Both the position numbers and the translations under genes were made by a program. This document shows positions 26,761-34,920 of a stretch of 64,000 nucleotides of DNA, piece after piece. A model generated the notes under the pieces. The model did no database searches. It saw nothing but the letters and a program-made list of their open reading frames with translations, and had not been told where the DNA came from. Source of the stretch: Terribacillus sp. FSL K6-0262 (GTDB taxonomy: Bacteria; Bacillota; Bacilli; Bacillales; Amphibacillaceae); contig NZ_CP150277.1 of the NCBI RefSeq assembly GCF_037977385.1, forward strand, positions 1,713,001 to 1,777,000. The letters are read 5' to 3'. Positions within the stretch are counted from its first letter, which is position 1. Every line of letters begins with the position of its first letter.

Positions 26761-27762
26761 TCATATCTGCATTCGTTCCATGCTTCTGGCAGTAGACTGG
26801 CGTTCCGTCAAGGAGAAGGAAAGGTCAGCTGCTGTATACGGTGTTTGCGTCAGCTCCGCATGCATGCGGCGGAATGCCTCTGCCCCCATCTGCTTAAGGG
26901 GATTGCGTACATGCGTCAGCTCCATCAGGCCGGCTATATCGCTTTGATCGGATTCAAAGCCGACTAACCCCAGCTGATCAGGGACATGGATTCCCTTTGC
27001 TCGTGCTTGGGCTGCCATTCCGGCCGCAACATAATCGCTGGCATGGATAACCGCATCGGGCATCTCTTTGCCGGCTAATAGCTTCTGCAAAGCTTTGCGA
27101 CCGTCATCGACTGTGAATGTCTCATCCAGGATCCATTCGGGATGGACGGGAAGGCTGTGCTTTTGCAAAATATCCTCGAATGCCTTCTTTCGTTCCAGGC
27201 TGTTTCTGCTTTCGGCTCTTCCTATTGTGCAGGCAATGCGGGTATAGCCTTTTTCTATCAAATGCTCCAGTCCGAGCTGGAACCCTTCATAATGATTCAT
27301 ATAGATGGATTGGATTTTTGGATGCTGCAGCGGTTCACAGGTCATGATGGGACCGTATTTCGTATAGGCGGCGACTTTTTCCCAGCCTATCCCGCAGCGC
27401 AGGATGATCAGTCCGTCAAGCTTCTTTTGACGCAGCATTTCCAATGCCTGTAATTCCTGATCCGGTTTCTCATTTGTTTGATACAGCAGGGTTTGATACT
27501 GGCAGGAGGTGCCGGCTTCGGCAATGCCTTGGACGATTTGCATGAAATAGTGACTGATGGATGGCGAAACGACGCCGATTGTATTCGTCCTGCCTTTCTT
27601 CAGCTGCACGGCATTGCTGTTCTGGATGTAATCCAGCTCATCGATGATTTGCTGGACCTTGCGCCGAGTATCTTCATGGACATGGGGATGGTGATTGAGG
27701 ACGCGCGAAACAGTGCTGCGGGAAACGCCGGCCATCTGTGCGATCTGCTTGATATTACTCAT
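26761..27762 (-). CDS. LacI-family regulator, divergent from GH4 gene
   Basis: Sugar-responsive repressor of 333 residues: LacI helix-turn-helix at the N-terminus (IKQIAQMAGVSRSTVSRVLN) with hinge, then a periplasmic-binding-protein-like effector domain. ATG 27762 is taken because AGAGG lies 8 bases ahead; GTG 27771 and ATG 27768 overlap that site. It is transcribed away from the GH4 phospho-glycosidase and most likely controls it. Effector probably a phosphorylated or free beta-glucoside; this is inference from the neighbour. Confidence 0.88.
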   Translation of the reverse strand: MSNIKQIAQMAGVSRSTVSRVLNHHPHVHEDTRRKVQQIIDELDYIQNSNAVQLKKGRTNTIGVVSPSISHYFMQIVQGIAEAGTSCQYQTLLYQTNEKPDQELQALEMLRQKKLDGLIILRCGIGWEKVAAYTKYGPIMTCEPLQHPKIQSIYMNHYEGFQLGLEHLIEKGYTRIACTIGRAESRNSLERKKAFEDILQKHSLPVHPEWILDETFTVDDGRKALQKLLAGKEMPDAVIHASDYVAAGMAAQARAKGIHVPDQLGLVGFESDQSDIAGLMELTHVRNPLKQMGAEAFRRMHAELTQTPYTAADLSFSLTERQSTARSMERMQI

Positions 27763-27808
27763 GTGCATCACCTCTTTGGAAATCGCTTTCTTACCCTTAT
27801 TTTAGCGG

Positions 27809-27822
27809 AAAACGAACGTTTT
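27809..27822. promoter_or_regulatory. Near-palindrome, candidate LacI operator
   Basis: AAAACGAACGTTTT, with 6 of 7 base pairs symmetric, 47 bases ahead of the LacI start. It does not fit a cre site well (arms spaced too far apart). Confidence 0.35.
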
Positions 27823-27867
27823 GTAAGCTCTGGACAGCCTCTTTGCAAATTACTTACGAATTTGTGC

Positions 27868-27896
27868 TTGACCTGGGATGCATTCCAGCATTTAAG
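27868..27896 (+). promoter_or_regulatory. GH4 gene promoter with palindrome in the spacer
   Basis: TTGACC, 17-base spacer, TTTAAG. The spacer contains CTGGGATGCATTCCAG (27873-27888), symmetric but for one pair, where a bound repressor would block polymerase. Confidence 0.5.
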
Positions 27897-27941
27897 CTGA
27901 GGTTGTAGATCTAAAACGTAACCATATAGGAGGCTTTAATC

Positions 27942-29267
27942 ATGGGAAAATTGAAGATCGTGACAATCGGCGGCGGATCAAGCTACACACCGGAAATCGT
28001 GGAAGGGTTCATCAAACGCTATGACGAATTGCCAATCACGGAGCTTTGGCTCGTGGACGTAGAGGCAGGGAAAGAAAAGCTTGAGATTGTAGGGAATATG
28101 GCTAAGCGCATGGTGAAAAAAGCAGGTCTGCCGATCGATGTGCATTTGACATTGGATCGCCGGGAAGCTTTGAAGGATGCAGATTTCGTTACGACACAAT
28201 TCCGTGTCGGCCTTTTGGATGCGCGGGCGAAGGACGAACGGATTCCATTGAAATATAATGTCATCGGCCAGGAAACAAACGGACCAGGCGGATTGTTCAA
28301 AGGACTGCGGACAATTCCGGTCATCCTGGACATCTGTAAGGACATGGAGGAGCTTTGCCCGAATGCATGGCTCGTCAACTTCACGAACCCAGCGGGTATG
28401 GTGACGGAAGCTGTCCTTCGTTATTCCAATATCAAAAATGTCGTCGGCTTGTGTAATGTGCCGATCAAGATGAAGATGGAAATCGCAGAGCTGCTCGGTG
28501 CGGATGCGGATCGTGTGCATGTTGACTTTGCGGGGCTGAATCATATGGTATTTGGCTTGAACGTCTACTTGGACGGGGACAATGTGACAGAGACAGTCTT
28601 GGATAAAATGACAAGTGATGATAATGAAATGACTATGGAAAATATCAAGTTCTTCAGCTGGGAGCCTGGCTTCATCAAAGGATTGAAAGCCATCCCTTGC
28701 CCGTATCACCGTTATTACTACCAAACATCCAAGATGCTTGAAGCAGAGCTCGAAGCAGCAGATGCGGAGGGTACACGTGCCGAGGTCGTTCAAGGCGTAG
28801 AGCGCGATTTGTTCGAGCTTTACAAGGATCCGAATCTGGCACATAAACCGGAGCAGCTTTCCAAGCGCGGCGGTGCCTACTACAGCGATGCTGCCTGCAG
28901 CTTGATCAACTCCATTTACAATGACAAGCGTGATATCCAGACTGTGAATACGATCAATAATGGTGCCATCCAAAGTATCCCGAATGATTCTGCCATCGAG
29001 ATCAACTGTGTCATTACAAAAGATGGTCCGAAACCGATCGGCATCGGTGACCTGCCAGTACCAGTACGCGGACTTGTACAGCAGATCAAATCCTTTGAAC
29101 GTGTCGGTGCCGAAGCGGCTGTCACAGGTGATTACAACACTGCCTTGCTTGCGATGACGATCAACCCGCTTGTACCATCCGATGAGATTGCGAAGAAATT
29201 GGTCGATGACCTGTTGGAAGCACATAAGGAGCATCTGCCGCAGTTCTTCAATAAGATAGAAGCATAA
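27942..29267 (+). CDS. licH: 6-phospho-beta-glucosidase, GH4 family (LicH/CelF-like)
   Basis: NAD- and Mn-dependent glycosidase that splits phosphorylated disaccharides such as cellobiose 6-phosphate after PTS import. Rossmann start KIVTIGGGSSYTPE, the NFTNPAG loop, the metal-ligand Cys in GLCNVPIKMK (CNxP favours beta-glucosides) and GLNHM. Length 441 residues, as for LicH. AGGAGG precedes ATG 27942. No PTS genes lie in the window, so the transporter must be encoded elsewhere. Confidence 0.9.
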   Translation: MGKLKIVTIGGGSSYTPEIVEGFIKRYDELPITELWLVDVEAGKEKLEIVGNMAKRMVKKAGLPIDVHLTLDRREALKDADFVTTQFRVGLLDARAKDERIPLKYNVIGQETNGPGGLFKGLRTIPVILDICKDMEELCPNAWLVNFTNPAGMVTEAVLRYSNIKNVVGLCNVPIKMKMEIAELLGADADRVHVDFAGLNHMVFGLNVYLDGDNVTETVLDKMTSDDNEMTMENIKFFSWEPGFIKGLKAIPCPYHRYYYQTSKMLEAELEAADAEGTRAEVVQGVERDLFELYKDPNLAHKPEQLSKRGGAYYSDAACSLINSIYNDKRDIQTVNTINNGAIQSIPNDSAIEINCVITKDGPKPIGIGDLPVPVRGLVQQIKSFERVGAEAAVTGDYNTALLAMTINPLVPSDEIAKKLVDDLLEAHKEHLPQFFNKIEA

Positions 29268-29317
29268 GACTTGACCCGTTCCGTGCAAAAGTGAGCGCGA
29301 AACGGGTCTGTCTTTTT
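29268..29317 (+). terminator. Terminator after GH4 gene
   Basis: AGAC..GACCCGTT/AACGGGTC..TCT stem with a 19-base apical region containing a small GC stem, then five T. Ends at the 3' end of the converging LacI gene. Confidence 0.8.
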
Positions 29318-30296
29318 ATGCGGAATTCCTCGGTACAAGATATCCTTTCCATAGTAAACGTTTGGGTGCATATGTATTGCCAGTCAGCTGCAAGTCTAAT
29401 TGCTCAACAGTCTCTTGTGCCATAGCAGCAATGTCATTATCATAAGTGGTCAGCGGTGGATCGGTTATCTGGGAAATGGGGTGGTTATCGAACCCAGTAA
29501 CGGCGCACTTTTCTGGTACGGAAATTCCGTGCTGCTTGGCAGCATGCAGGATACCAGCTGCAATGAAGTCACTCCCGGCAAATATGCCGTCTATCAGCGA
29601 TTGATCATCGCGGAATAACTCGTTCCCCAAACGAATGCCATCCTCAATCGTCACCATTTCTTCTATTCGTTGCGCACCTTCTTGTACATTTTTCTCAGCC
29701 AAGGCTTTTAGAAAACCTTTATATCTAGCTTCTTGGGATGGAGAGATTTGGTCGAGGCAGAATAAAAGACGTTTCTTGCCTGTTTGCAGCATATGCATCG
29801 TCAATTTGTAGGCTGCATGCTCTTCGTCCAGACTGCATACGGTTGTATCGATTTCATATTTTTCATTGCAAATAAGTATAGGACCATTTTCTAGGCAATG
29901 GGTTAAAAGGGGAGCGTCCAGTGCTGATGATGTAGCGATTATGCCATCTAATTCACGGTGTTTGAGTTTGGCAAATACATCCAGTTCCCGCTTTTTATCA
30001 CCGAATGTCTGAAAGATGACGGGTTTCCATCCTTTTGCTGCACAGGCATTCGATAAAGATTGGACGAGCGATGCGAAATAAGGATGATCGACTTGGGGTG
30101 TGATTATGCCTATGGCAGAGGTCTTGCGCTTACGAAATTGAACAGCCAGATTGTTCGGGGTGAACCCGGATTCCTCGATGGCAGAAAGGACCTTCTGCCG
30201 CTTTTGTTCAGACACATAAGGATGCCCATTCAATACGCGGGAGACAGTGCTCTTGGAAACACCGCATTGTCTTGCGATATCGTTGATGGTACGCAT
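29316..30296 (-). CDS. LacI-family regulator, divergent from NtdB-like gene
   Basis: Repressor/activator of 326 residues: helix-turn-helix INDIARQCGVSKSTVSRVLN at the N-terminus, hinge with PNNLAVQFRKRKT, and effector domain. AAGGAG precedes ATG 30296. It is divergent from the sugar-phosphate phosphatase gene, whose promoter holds a perfect LacI-type palindrome at 30359-30372. In B. subtilis the LacI regulator NtdR stands next to ntdABC in a comparable way, so a functional link is plausible but not shown. Confidence 0.88.
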   Translation of the reverse strand: MRTINDIARQCGVSKSTVSRVLNGHPYVSEQKRQKVLSAIEESGFTPNNLAVQFRKRKTSAIGIITPQVDHPYFASLVQSLSNACAAKGWKPVIFQTFGDKKRELDVFAKLKHRELDGIIATSSALDAPLLTHCLENGPILICNEKYEIDTTVCSLDEEHAAYKLTMHMLQTGKKRLLFCLDQISPSQEARYKGFLKALAEKNVQEGAQRIEEMVTIEDGIRLGNELFRDDQSLIDGIFAGSDFIAAGILHAAKQHGISVPEKCAVTGFDNHPISQITDPPLTTYDNDIAAMAQETVEQLDLQLTGNTYAPKRLLWKGYLVPRNSA

Positions 30297-30352
30297 TCAA
30301 CCAGCTCCTTGGACTTTAGATGTAGCTATATCATAGCATATCTATTTTTTTG

Positions 30353-30381
30353 TTGACTTGGGAACGTTCCCATCTTTTATG
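30353..30381 (+). promoter_or_regulatory. Promoter of the NtdB-like gene with LacI operator in spacer
   Basis: TTGACT (30353-30358), then the perfect 14-base palindrome TGGGAACGTTCCCA with central CG (30359-30372), then TTTTAT/TTTATG as -10 (30375-30381). The operator fills the spacer, a classic arrangement for repression by a LacI-family protein. Confidence 0.7.
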
Positions 30382-30402
30382 GTAGGCAAGGAGGTGTTTG
30401 CA

Positions 30403-31230
30403 GTGGATGCTAAAAGATGCTTTGCCAGTACCGATAGCACAAAATCGCTTATTTGTTTTGATTTTGATGAAACTTATTTTCCTCATGCATGCGAGGACGG
30501 ACAGTTGGAGGATTTGCATGGAATGGAACTGTATCTCGATCGGATTGCCAGGCAGTATCATGTGAAGATAGCGTGGGTTACTGGCAGTGATTGTGCATCC
30601 CTGGCTGATAAAATGAAACGTGCGCACCTGACGTACATGCCCCATTTCATTGCAGCCAATCTGGGGACGGAACTGTACCAGATAACAGCTAGGGGGGAAC
30701 GCAAGGAGATATATGCTTGGAAACGGTTTTTACCTGTCCAAGAAGAATTCAATGAACGCGTGGATGGTCTGATTGATAAGCTTTCCCTGGACGGGATAGC
30801 GTTGCAGCCGCAGACAATGCATGGACAGAGCATGTACAAAAAGAACTTCTATTACTTTCCTGATGGGGGTGATTTGACCGATGTGCTGCATAGAGTAAGA
30901 CAGGCAGCTGCTGCAGCTGAGGTAGGACTGAATGTGAACGCGTGCAATCCACGGGCGGGGGATCCGGACGGCGCATATGATATTGATTTCATTCCACTAA
31001 ATACCGGAAAACGGGCAGCTGTCCGGTTCTTGGCAAGTCACTGCATGGTGGAGCCTGCCCGGATCTATGCTTTTGGAGACAGTGGGAATGATCTCGAAAT
31101 GCTGCAATATGCGGGAAATGGTTACCTTGTTGCTAATGCTACGGAGGAAGCAAAACAGAAGCATGGTCAGATGTGCGAGTCCCCTTATGCAGCCGGTATT
31201 CAATCAACACTGCAGCATTTCTTTTTGTAA
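30403..31230 (+). CDS. HAD-superfamily sugar phosphatase, NtdB-like
   Basis: Cytoplasmic phosphatase of 275 residues, type IIB HAD. Motif I is DFDETYF (nucleophile Asp), motif II WVTGS, motif IV GDSGNDLEML. Segments FIAANLGTE, NFYYFPDGG, NACNPRAGDPDGAYDIDFIP and GNGYLVANAT closely resemble kanosamine-6-phosphate phosphatase NtdB of B. subtilis as I remember it. GTG 30403 is chosen: AAGGAGG lies 8 bases ahead. ntdA and ntdC homologues are absent, so the natural substrate may be another (amino)sugar phosphate. Confidence 0.82.
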   Translation: MDAKRCFASTDSTKSLICFDFDETYFPHACEDGQLEDLHGMELYLDRIARQYHVKIAWVTGSDCASLADKMKRAHLTYMPHFIAANLGTELYQITARGERKEIYAWKRFLPVQEEFNERVDGLIDKLSLDGIALQPQTMHGQSMYKKNFYYFPDGGDLTDVLHRVRQAAAAAEVGLNVNACNPRAGDPDGAYDIDFIPLNTGKRAAVRFLASHCMVEPARIYAFGDSGNDLEMLQYAGNGYLVANATEEAKQKHGQMCESPYAAGIQSTLQHFFL

Positions 31231-31311
31231 TGAGGGCTGCTGATATAGGGGATACTATCATGCAAAGCTTTGCCTTGAATGCAATGGGGAGTATGGAGTC
31301 ATCAGCTATTC

Positions 31312-31345
31312 TGCGTCCTAAAGTGGAGTGTCACTTTAGGACGCA
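31312..31345. terminator. Long perfect hairpin after NtdB-like gene
   Basis: TGCGTCCTAAAGTG/CACTTTAGGACGCA around a 6-base loop, followed by TTTCC. The T-run is short, so termination is likely but not certain; a small repeat element is the alternative. Confidence 0.55.
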
Positions 31346-31370
31346 TTTCCATATCAAGGGATTTTTTAAG

Positions 31371-31460
31371 TCAAGATGATGGATGCTCGTGTTGTTCCCG
31401 TTTCGCAGCATATATAGCGCATAACCGACTAATCGGTATCGCTAGGTAAAACCATTTCAT
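31371..31460 (-). pseudogene. Short membrane-protein fragment
   Basis: Twenty-nine-codon frame starting MKWFYLAIPISRLCAIYAAK. The protein-like frame extends upstream to an in-frame stop near 31512 (VIGILTGVEIIYELVLDGH), so it reads as the C-terminal remnant of a longer gene. No ribosome site at the ATG. Confidence 0.3.
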
Positions 31461-31691
31461 GTGCCCATCCAGAACGAGTTCATAAATAATTTCAACTCCT
31501 GTTAAGATTCCTATTACTTAATGAAAAATCAACCATTTTCTCATCCTTGAACACATCTGGCTGAAACATATCCTTTTAAGCACTATATCACCAAATAATA
31601 CAAGATTGCCAAAGCGATCTTTTTTCGATTTTCCTCTCCATCCAAAAATTACAGCTACTATAACAGCTGCAAATCGGGTAATCTAAAATAA

Positions 31692-31703
31692 GAACATTTG
31701 TTC
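31692..31703. promoter_or_regulatory. LexA (SOS) box
   Basis: GAACATTTGTTC matches the Bacillus LexA/DinR core GAAC-N4-GTTC exactly. It ends 19 bases before the polymerase start codon, so this gene is expected to be DNA-damage inducible. Confidence 0.85.
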
Positions 31704-31722
31704 CCTTTTGGAGGTGGAGAAG

Positions 31723-32979
31723 ATGGATTACAGCGGATTTCAGCAGCATGAGGTACTTTGTGTGGATATGCGCAGTTTTTATGCCAGTGTGGAATGTGTC
31801 AAACGCGGTCTCGATCCGATGACGGCGTTGCTTGCAGTGGTCGGGGATACGAAGCGGCCGGGAAGCATTGTGCTGGCTGCCAGTCCGGCATTGAAGAAGA
31901 AGCATGGCGTCAGCAATGTCAGCCGATATTTCGAATTGCCGGAGGATCCGGAAATCGTGATTGCGCAAGCACATATGAAGGATTATCTGGAGGTTTCGGT
32001 GGCGATTACCGAGCTCGTGCATGAGTATGTCCCGATGGAAGCAATCCATGTCTATTCGATCGATGAATTTTGGGTGACGCTTGATGGTACGGAAAAGCTG
32101 CATGGAACCGCGCGAGAGACAGCGGCCAAGCTGCAGGCAGATATCCTGGAGCAATTCGGGGTCACGGCGGCAATTGGAATCGGGGACAATAAGTTTCTCG
32201 CCAAGGTCGTGATGGATATCCATGCAAAGAAACAGACTTCTGGCATCGCTATTTGCCGCTATCAGGATGTCCCGCGTTTATTATGGCCCGTTCCCATACA
32301 GGATATTTGGGGAATCGGACGCCGGATGCAGCGGAACTTGAATCGGATGGGGATTGTCACGCTCGGACATCTGGCGCATGCTTCACTCGATCATCTCAAA
32401 AAACGATACGGTGTGATGGGGGAGCAGTTATATTGGCATGCATGGGGAATCGATGAGAGCGAGGTACTGGGGGATTTCGTCAAACAGGAGCAGAAAAGCT
32501 ACGGACATGGCATTACCCTGCTGCGTAATTATCGGGGGGAAGAAATCCCGACCATCATCCTGGAGCTGTGTGAGGAAGCCTGCAGACGGGCGAGGCGGGA
32601 TAGGAAGGAAGGCAATACGGTTCATTTGTCCATTGGATATGCGAGTCAGCATGGCGGAGGATTCAGCCGCTCCCGTTCCTTCACGAGTCCCTCCAATCTG
32701 ACGACGGATATGTATAAGCTGTGCCTGGAATTATTTCATGAGCATTACCAAAAAGGCTATGAAGTCAGGAGGGTGTCTGTCTCCCTGACCAATTTATACG
32801 ATGAAGAAGCGACACAGCTCAGCTTATTCGAGGACAAAAGCAAGCAAAAGGATCTGAGCCGGGCGATGGATGAAATCCGTGCACGTTTCGGGACTGCTGC
32901 GATACTGCGTGCCAGCAGCTATACAGCAGCTGGCATGACGATAGAGCGCAGTACGAAAATCGGAGGCCACCAGGCCTGA
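31723..32979 (+). CDS. uvrX: Y-family DNA polymerase (UvrX/YqjW-like)
   Basis: Translesion DNA polymerase of the UmuC/DinB superfamily, 418 residues. Catalytic residues are visible in CVDMRSFYASVE and in YSIDEFWV (SIDE motif); little-finger domain in the last 130 residues; possible clamp-binding TQLSLFED (QLSLF) near 372. Length and lineage fit UvrX/YqjW. ATG 31723 has GGAGG 8 bases ahead; the upstream TTG (31708) is part of that site. A LexA box lies directly upstream. The small YolD-type partner gene often found with it is not present here. Confidence 0.9.
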   Translation: MDYSGFQQHEVLCVDMRSFYASVECVKRGLDPMTALLAVVGDTKRPGSIVLAASPALKKKHGVSNVSRYFELPEDPEIVIAQAHMKDYLEVSVAITELVHEYVPMEAIHVYSIDEFWVTLDGTEKLHGTARETAAKLQADILEQFGVTAAIGIGDNKFLAKVVMDIHAKKQTSGIAICRYQDVPRLLWPVPIQDIWGIGRRMQRNLNRMGIVTLGHLAHASLDHLKKRYGVMGEQLYWHAWGIDESEVLGDFVKQEQKSYGHGITLLRNYRGEEIPTIILELCEEACRRARRDRKEGNTVHLSIGYASQHGGGFSRSRSFTSPSNLTTDMYKLCLELFHEHYQKGYEVRRVSVSLTNLYDEEATQLSLFEDKSKQKDLSRAMDEIRARFGTAAILRASSYTAAGMTIERSTKIGGHQA

Positions 32980-32980
32980 T

Positions 32981-34300
32981 TCATGCTGCTGCCGTCTGCT
33001 GGAACAGCCGGCGCAGCTTTGGTACATACATGATAAGAAAGACGGAACGTCCAAGGCTGAACAGGAGGAAAGCAATCCACAGGCCATGGTTGCCGAGCGG
33101 CTGCAGCGCATAAAGTGCCGCCAAATACAGCAGGGCAGCAAGAATCATGGAGTTGCGGACAAAGCGCACTTCCGTCACACCCGTAAACACACCATAATAG
33201 ACAAGTCCGAGACTAGCCACAATTGGGAACAGGGCAAGCCAGTTGGCATAGGATGCGGTCAGCGCAATGATATGCTGCTGATCGGAGAATAGCGGATAAA
33301 TCCACCTTTGACCAGCAAGGAAGAGAAGTGCCAATGCCACCGCGATACCGAGCCCCCATTGCAGGGATAGACGCAGTGACTGGGAGAAAAGTTTTTCATT
33401 GCGCTCCCCGAGTGCGCGGCCGGCGACAATGCTTGAAGCATTAGCGAACCCGTCAAAGAAATATGCCATCATATAGTGGATCTGGATCAAGATTGCATTG
33501 GCTGCCAGCACATCTTCTCCCAATTCAGCCCCTTTTGCAGTAAATAAATTAAAGACAACGAGCAGGCATATTGTCCGAATGAACAAATCACGATTGACCT
33601 TCATCATGTGCCACATAGGCTTGGGATCCACAGCCCGGCGCAAAGCTTGGACAAATGGATGCTTCCAGATGCTGCGGGCGTATCTGCGCAGCAGCAAAAA
33701 GCCAAACAGGCAGGAGAAAATCTCGGCAATCAGCGTGGAAGCTCCCACGCCTGCCACTCCCCAATCCCACACATGGACAGACAGAATGCAAAGGATGATA
33801 TTGAGCACATTCGTGCAGATTTGCAGGATAAGCGTTGCTTTGATATACGACATCCCAATCAGCCAGCCGAGGATGACATAGTTGGCAAGCGCGAATGGTG
33901 CACCCCAAATCCGGATGGAAAAATAAGCCGAAGCACTGCTATTGACTGCATCGCTCGCTCCGAGGAAGGAGAGGGAGTAGTGCAGAATCGGCTGCTGGAT
34001 GAGAACAAACAGCAAACCTACAGCAAACGCAACCACAGAAGGCCGCAGTAATGCCATGACATGCTCTTCTGTATCCAGACTGGCGGATGCCTGGGCAGCG
34101 AAGCCGGAGGTGCTGACCCGGAGGAATCCGAACAGCCAGTACATGGTATTGAAGATGATAGTGCCGATAGCGACCCCGCCAATATAGGAAGCATCGGAAA
34201 GCTGGCCGACGACCGCTGTATCGACAACGCCGAGCAAAGGTGTCGTGATTGTCGATAATGTCAGCGGAAGGGCAAGTGCTAAATAGTTTTTATGCTGCAT
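32981..34300 (-). CDS. MATE-family efflux protein, DinF subgroup
   Basis: Multidrug/oxidative-stress exporter with 12 predicted helices, 439 residues, of the DinF branch of the MOP superfamily (PLLGVVDTAVVGQL near the N-terminus, GFANASSIVAGRALGERN after the midpoint). It converges on the SOS polymerase gene with a single base between stop codons. No LexA box is seen ahead of it, unlike E. coli dinF. AAGGTGAG precedes ATG 34300. Substrate unknown. Confidence 0.87.
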   Translation of the reverse strand: MQHKNYLALALPLTLSTITTPLLGVVDTAVVGQLSDASYIGGVAIGTIIFNTMYWLFGFLRVSTSGFAAQASASLDTEEHVMALLRPSVVAFAVGLLFVLIQQPILHYSLSFLGASDAVNSSASAYFSIRIWGAPFALANYVILGWLIGMSYIKATLILQICTNVLNIILCILSVHVWDWGVAGVGASTLIAEIFSCLFGFLLLRRYARSIWKHPFVQALRRAVDPKPMWHMMKVNRDLFIRTICLLVVFNLFTAKGAELGEDVLAANAILIQIHYMMAYFFDGFANASSIVAGRALGERNEKLFSQSLRLSLQWGLGIAVALALLFLAGQRWIYPLFSDQQHIIALTASYANWLALFPIVASLGLVYYGVFTGVTEVRFVRNSMILAALLYLAALYALQPLGNHGLWIAFLLFSLGRSVFLIMYVPKLRRLFQQTAAA

Positions 34301-34390
34301 ACGCTCACCTTAAATAGTAGTAATTACGAATAATATACCGCACCTATCAAAAGAAGTAAATGCTTATCAATCCGGGAATTCACCATAGAA

Positions 34391-34427
34391 AAAAGCCGTA
34401 TTCCGATTCGGAATACGGCTTTTTTTA
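34391..34427. terminator. Terminator after YtkA-like lipoprotein gene
   Basis: Fourteen-base perfect stem (AAGCCGTATTCCGA and complement), A-run on one side and seven T on the other; read mainly from the minus strand. Confidence 0.9.
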
Positions 34428-34904
34428 TTAATGATGGTGGTGACCGCCGCTATCATGCTGTTTTTTCTGTTCTTGCTCTTGTTTTATCTTCTCGATTTCT
34501 TCTTCCGTCAATTCGCCGACTCTGATTTGCTTCGTCGGCATCAGATGGATATTACCGACCCTTACGTCTGCTTTTATAAAGTAGACTCCATCTGACGGGA
34601 AGTTATATTCGAGATGGTATGTTCCGTCGGCGTCCAGTGATGCCGGAATTTCGTCGGCATCTGCTTTGTTATCGTCTTTCCAGATAAGGAAATGGACTTC
34701 CGCTTCCTGTTCGAGTGCTTGTCCATCTTGTGTGAGCTTTACATCGATTTGCGGAGCAGAATCAGCTTCGATGGATGAAGGAGCCTCAATGTTCACATTC
34801 ACTTCTTCCCGTTTGGCATAGTGATCAGCCGCTTCGGGATCGGCAGAGCATGCAGCAAGCAGGAAGAGCGTCAGTAACCATGGTATATATGCAAGTCGTC
34901 GCAT
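34428..34904 (-). CDS. FixH/YtkA-like lipoprotein with His-rich tail
   Basis: Surface lipoprotein of 158 residues: lipobox LLAAC at about residue 18, one YtkA-like immunoglobulin-like domain (about 35-130; TYHLEYNFPSDGVYFIKADV), an acidic/Gln-rich helix and a C-terminal HHHH. ATG 34904 is preferred to 34928 because AAAGGGGA precedes it; the earlier ATG overlaps the PepSY stop. Downstream partner of the PepSY membrane gene. The histidine tail suggests metal (copper or iron) contact, as with other YtkA proteins; not proven. Confidence 0.75.
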   Translation of the reverse strand: MRRLAYIPWLLTLFLLAACSADPEAADHYAKREEVNVNIEAPSSIEADSAPQIDVKLTQDGQALEQEAEVHFLIWKDDNKADADEIPASLDADGTYHLEYNFPSDGVYFIKADVRVGNIHLMPTKQIRVGELTEEEIEKIKQEQEQKKQHDSGGHHHH

Positions 34905-34920
34905 CTGCTTTTCCCCTTTC

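Larger units (their letters stand above)
31231..31690. other. Gap between NtdB-like gene and Y-family polymerase
   Basis: No intact gene of normal size. It holds a perfect 14-base inverted repeat with 6-base loop at 31312-31345 and a short minus-strand frame at 31371-31460, which looks like the end of a decayed membrane-protein gene. Confidence 0.45.

Noticed and set aside
27978..29288. 436-codon frame antisense to the GH4 gene
   Set aside because: Mirror of a clear GH4 enzyme; Cys/His/Ile-rich composition typical of antisense shadows.
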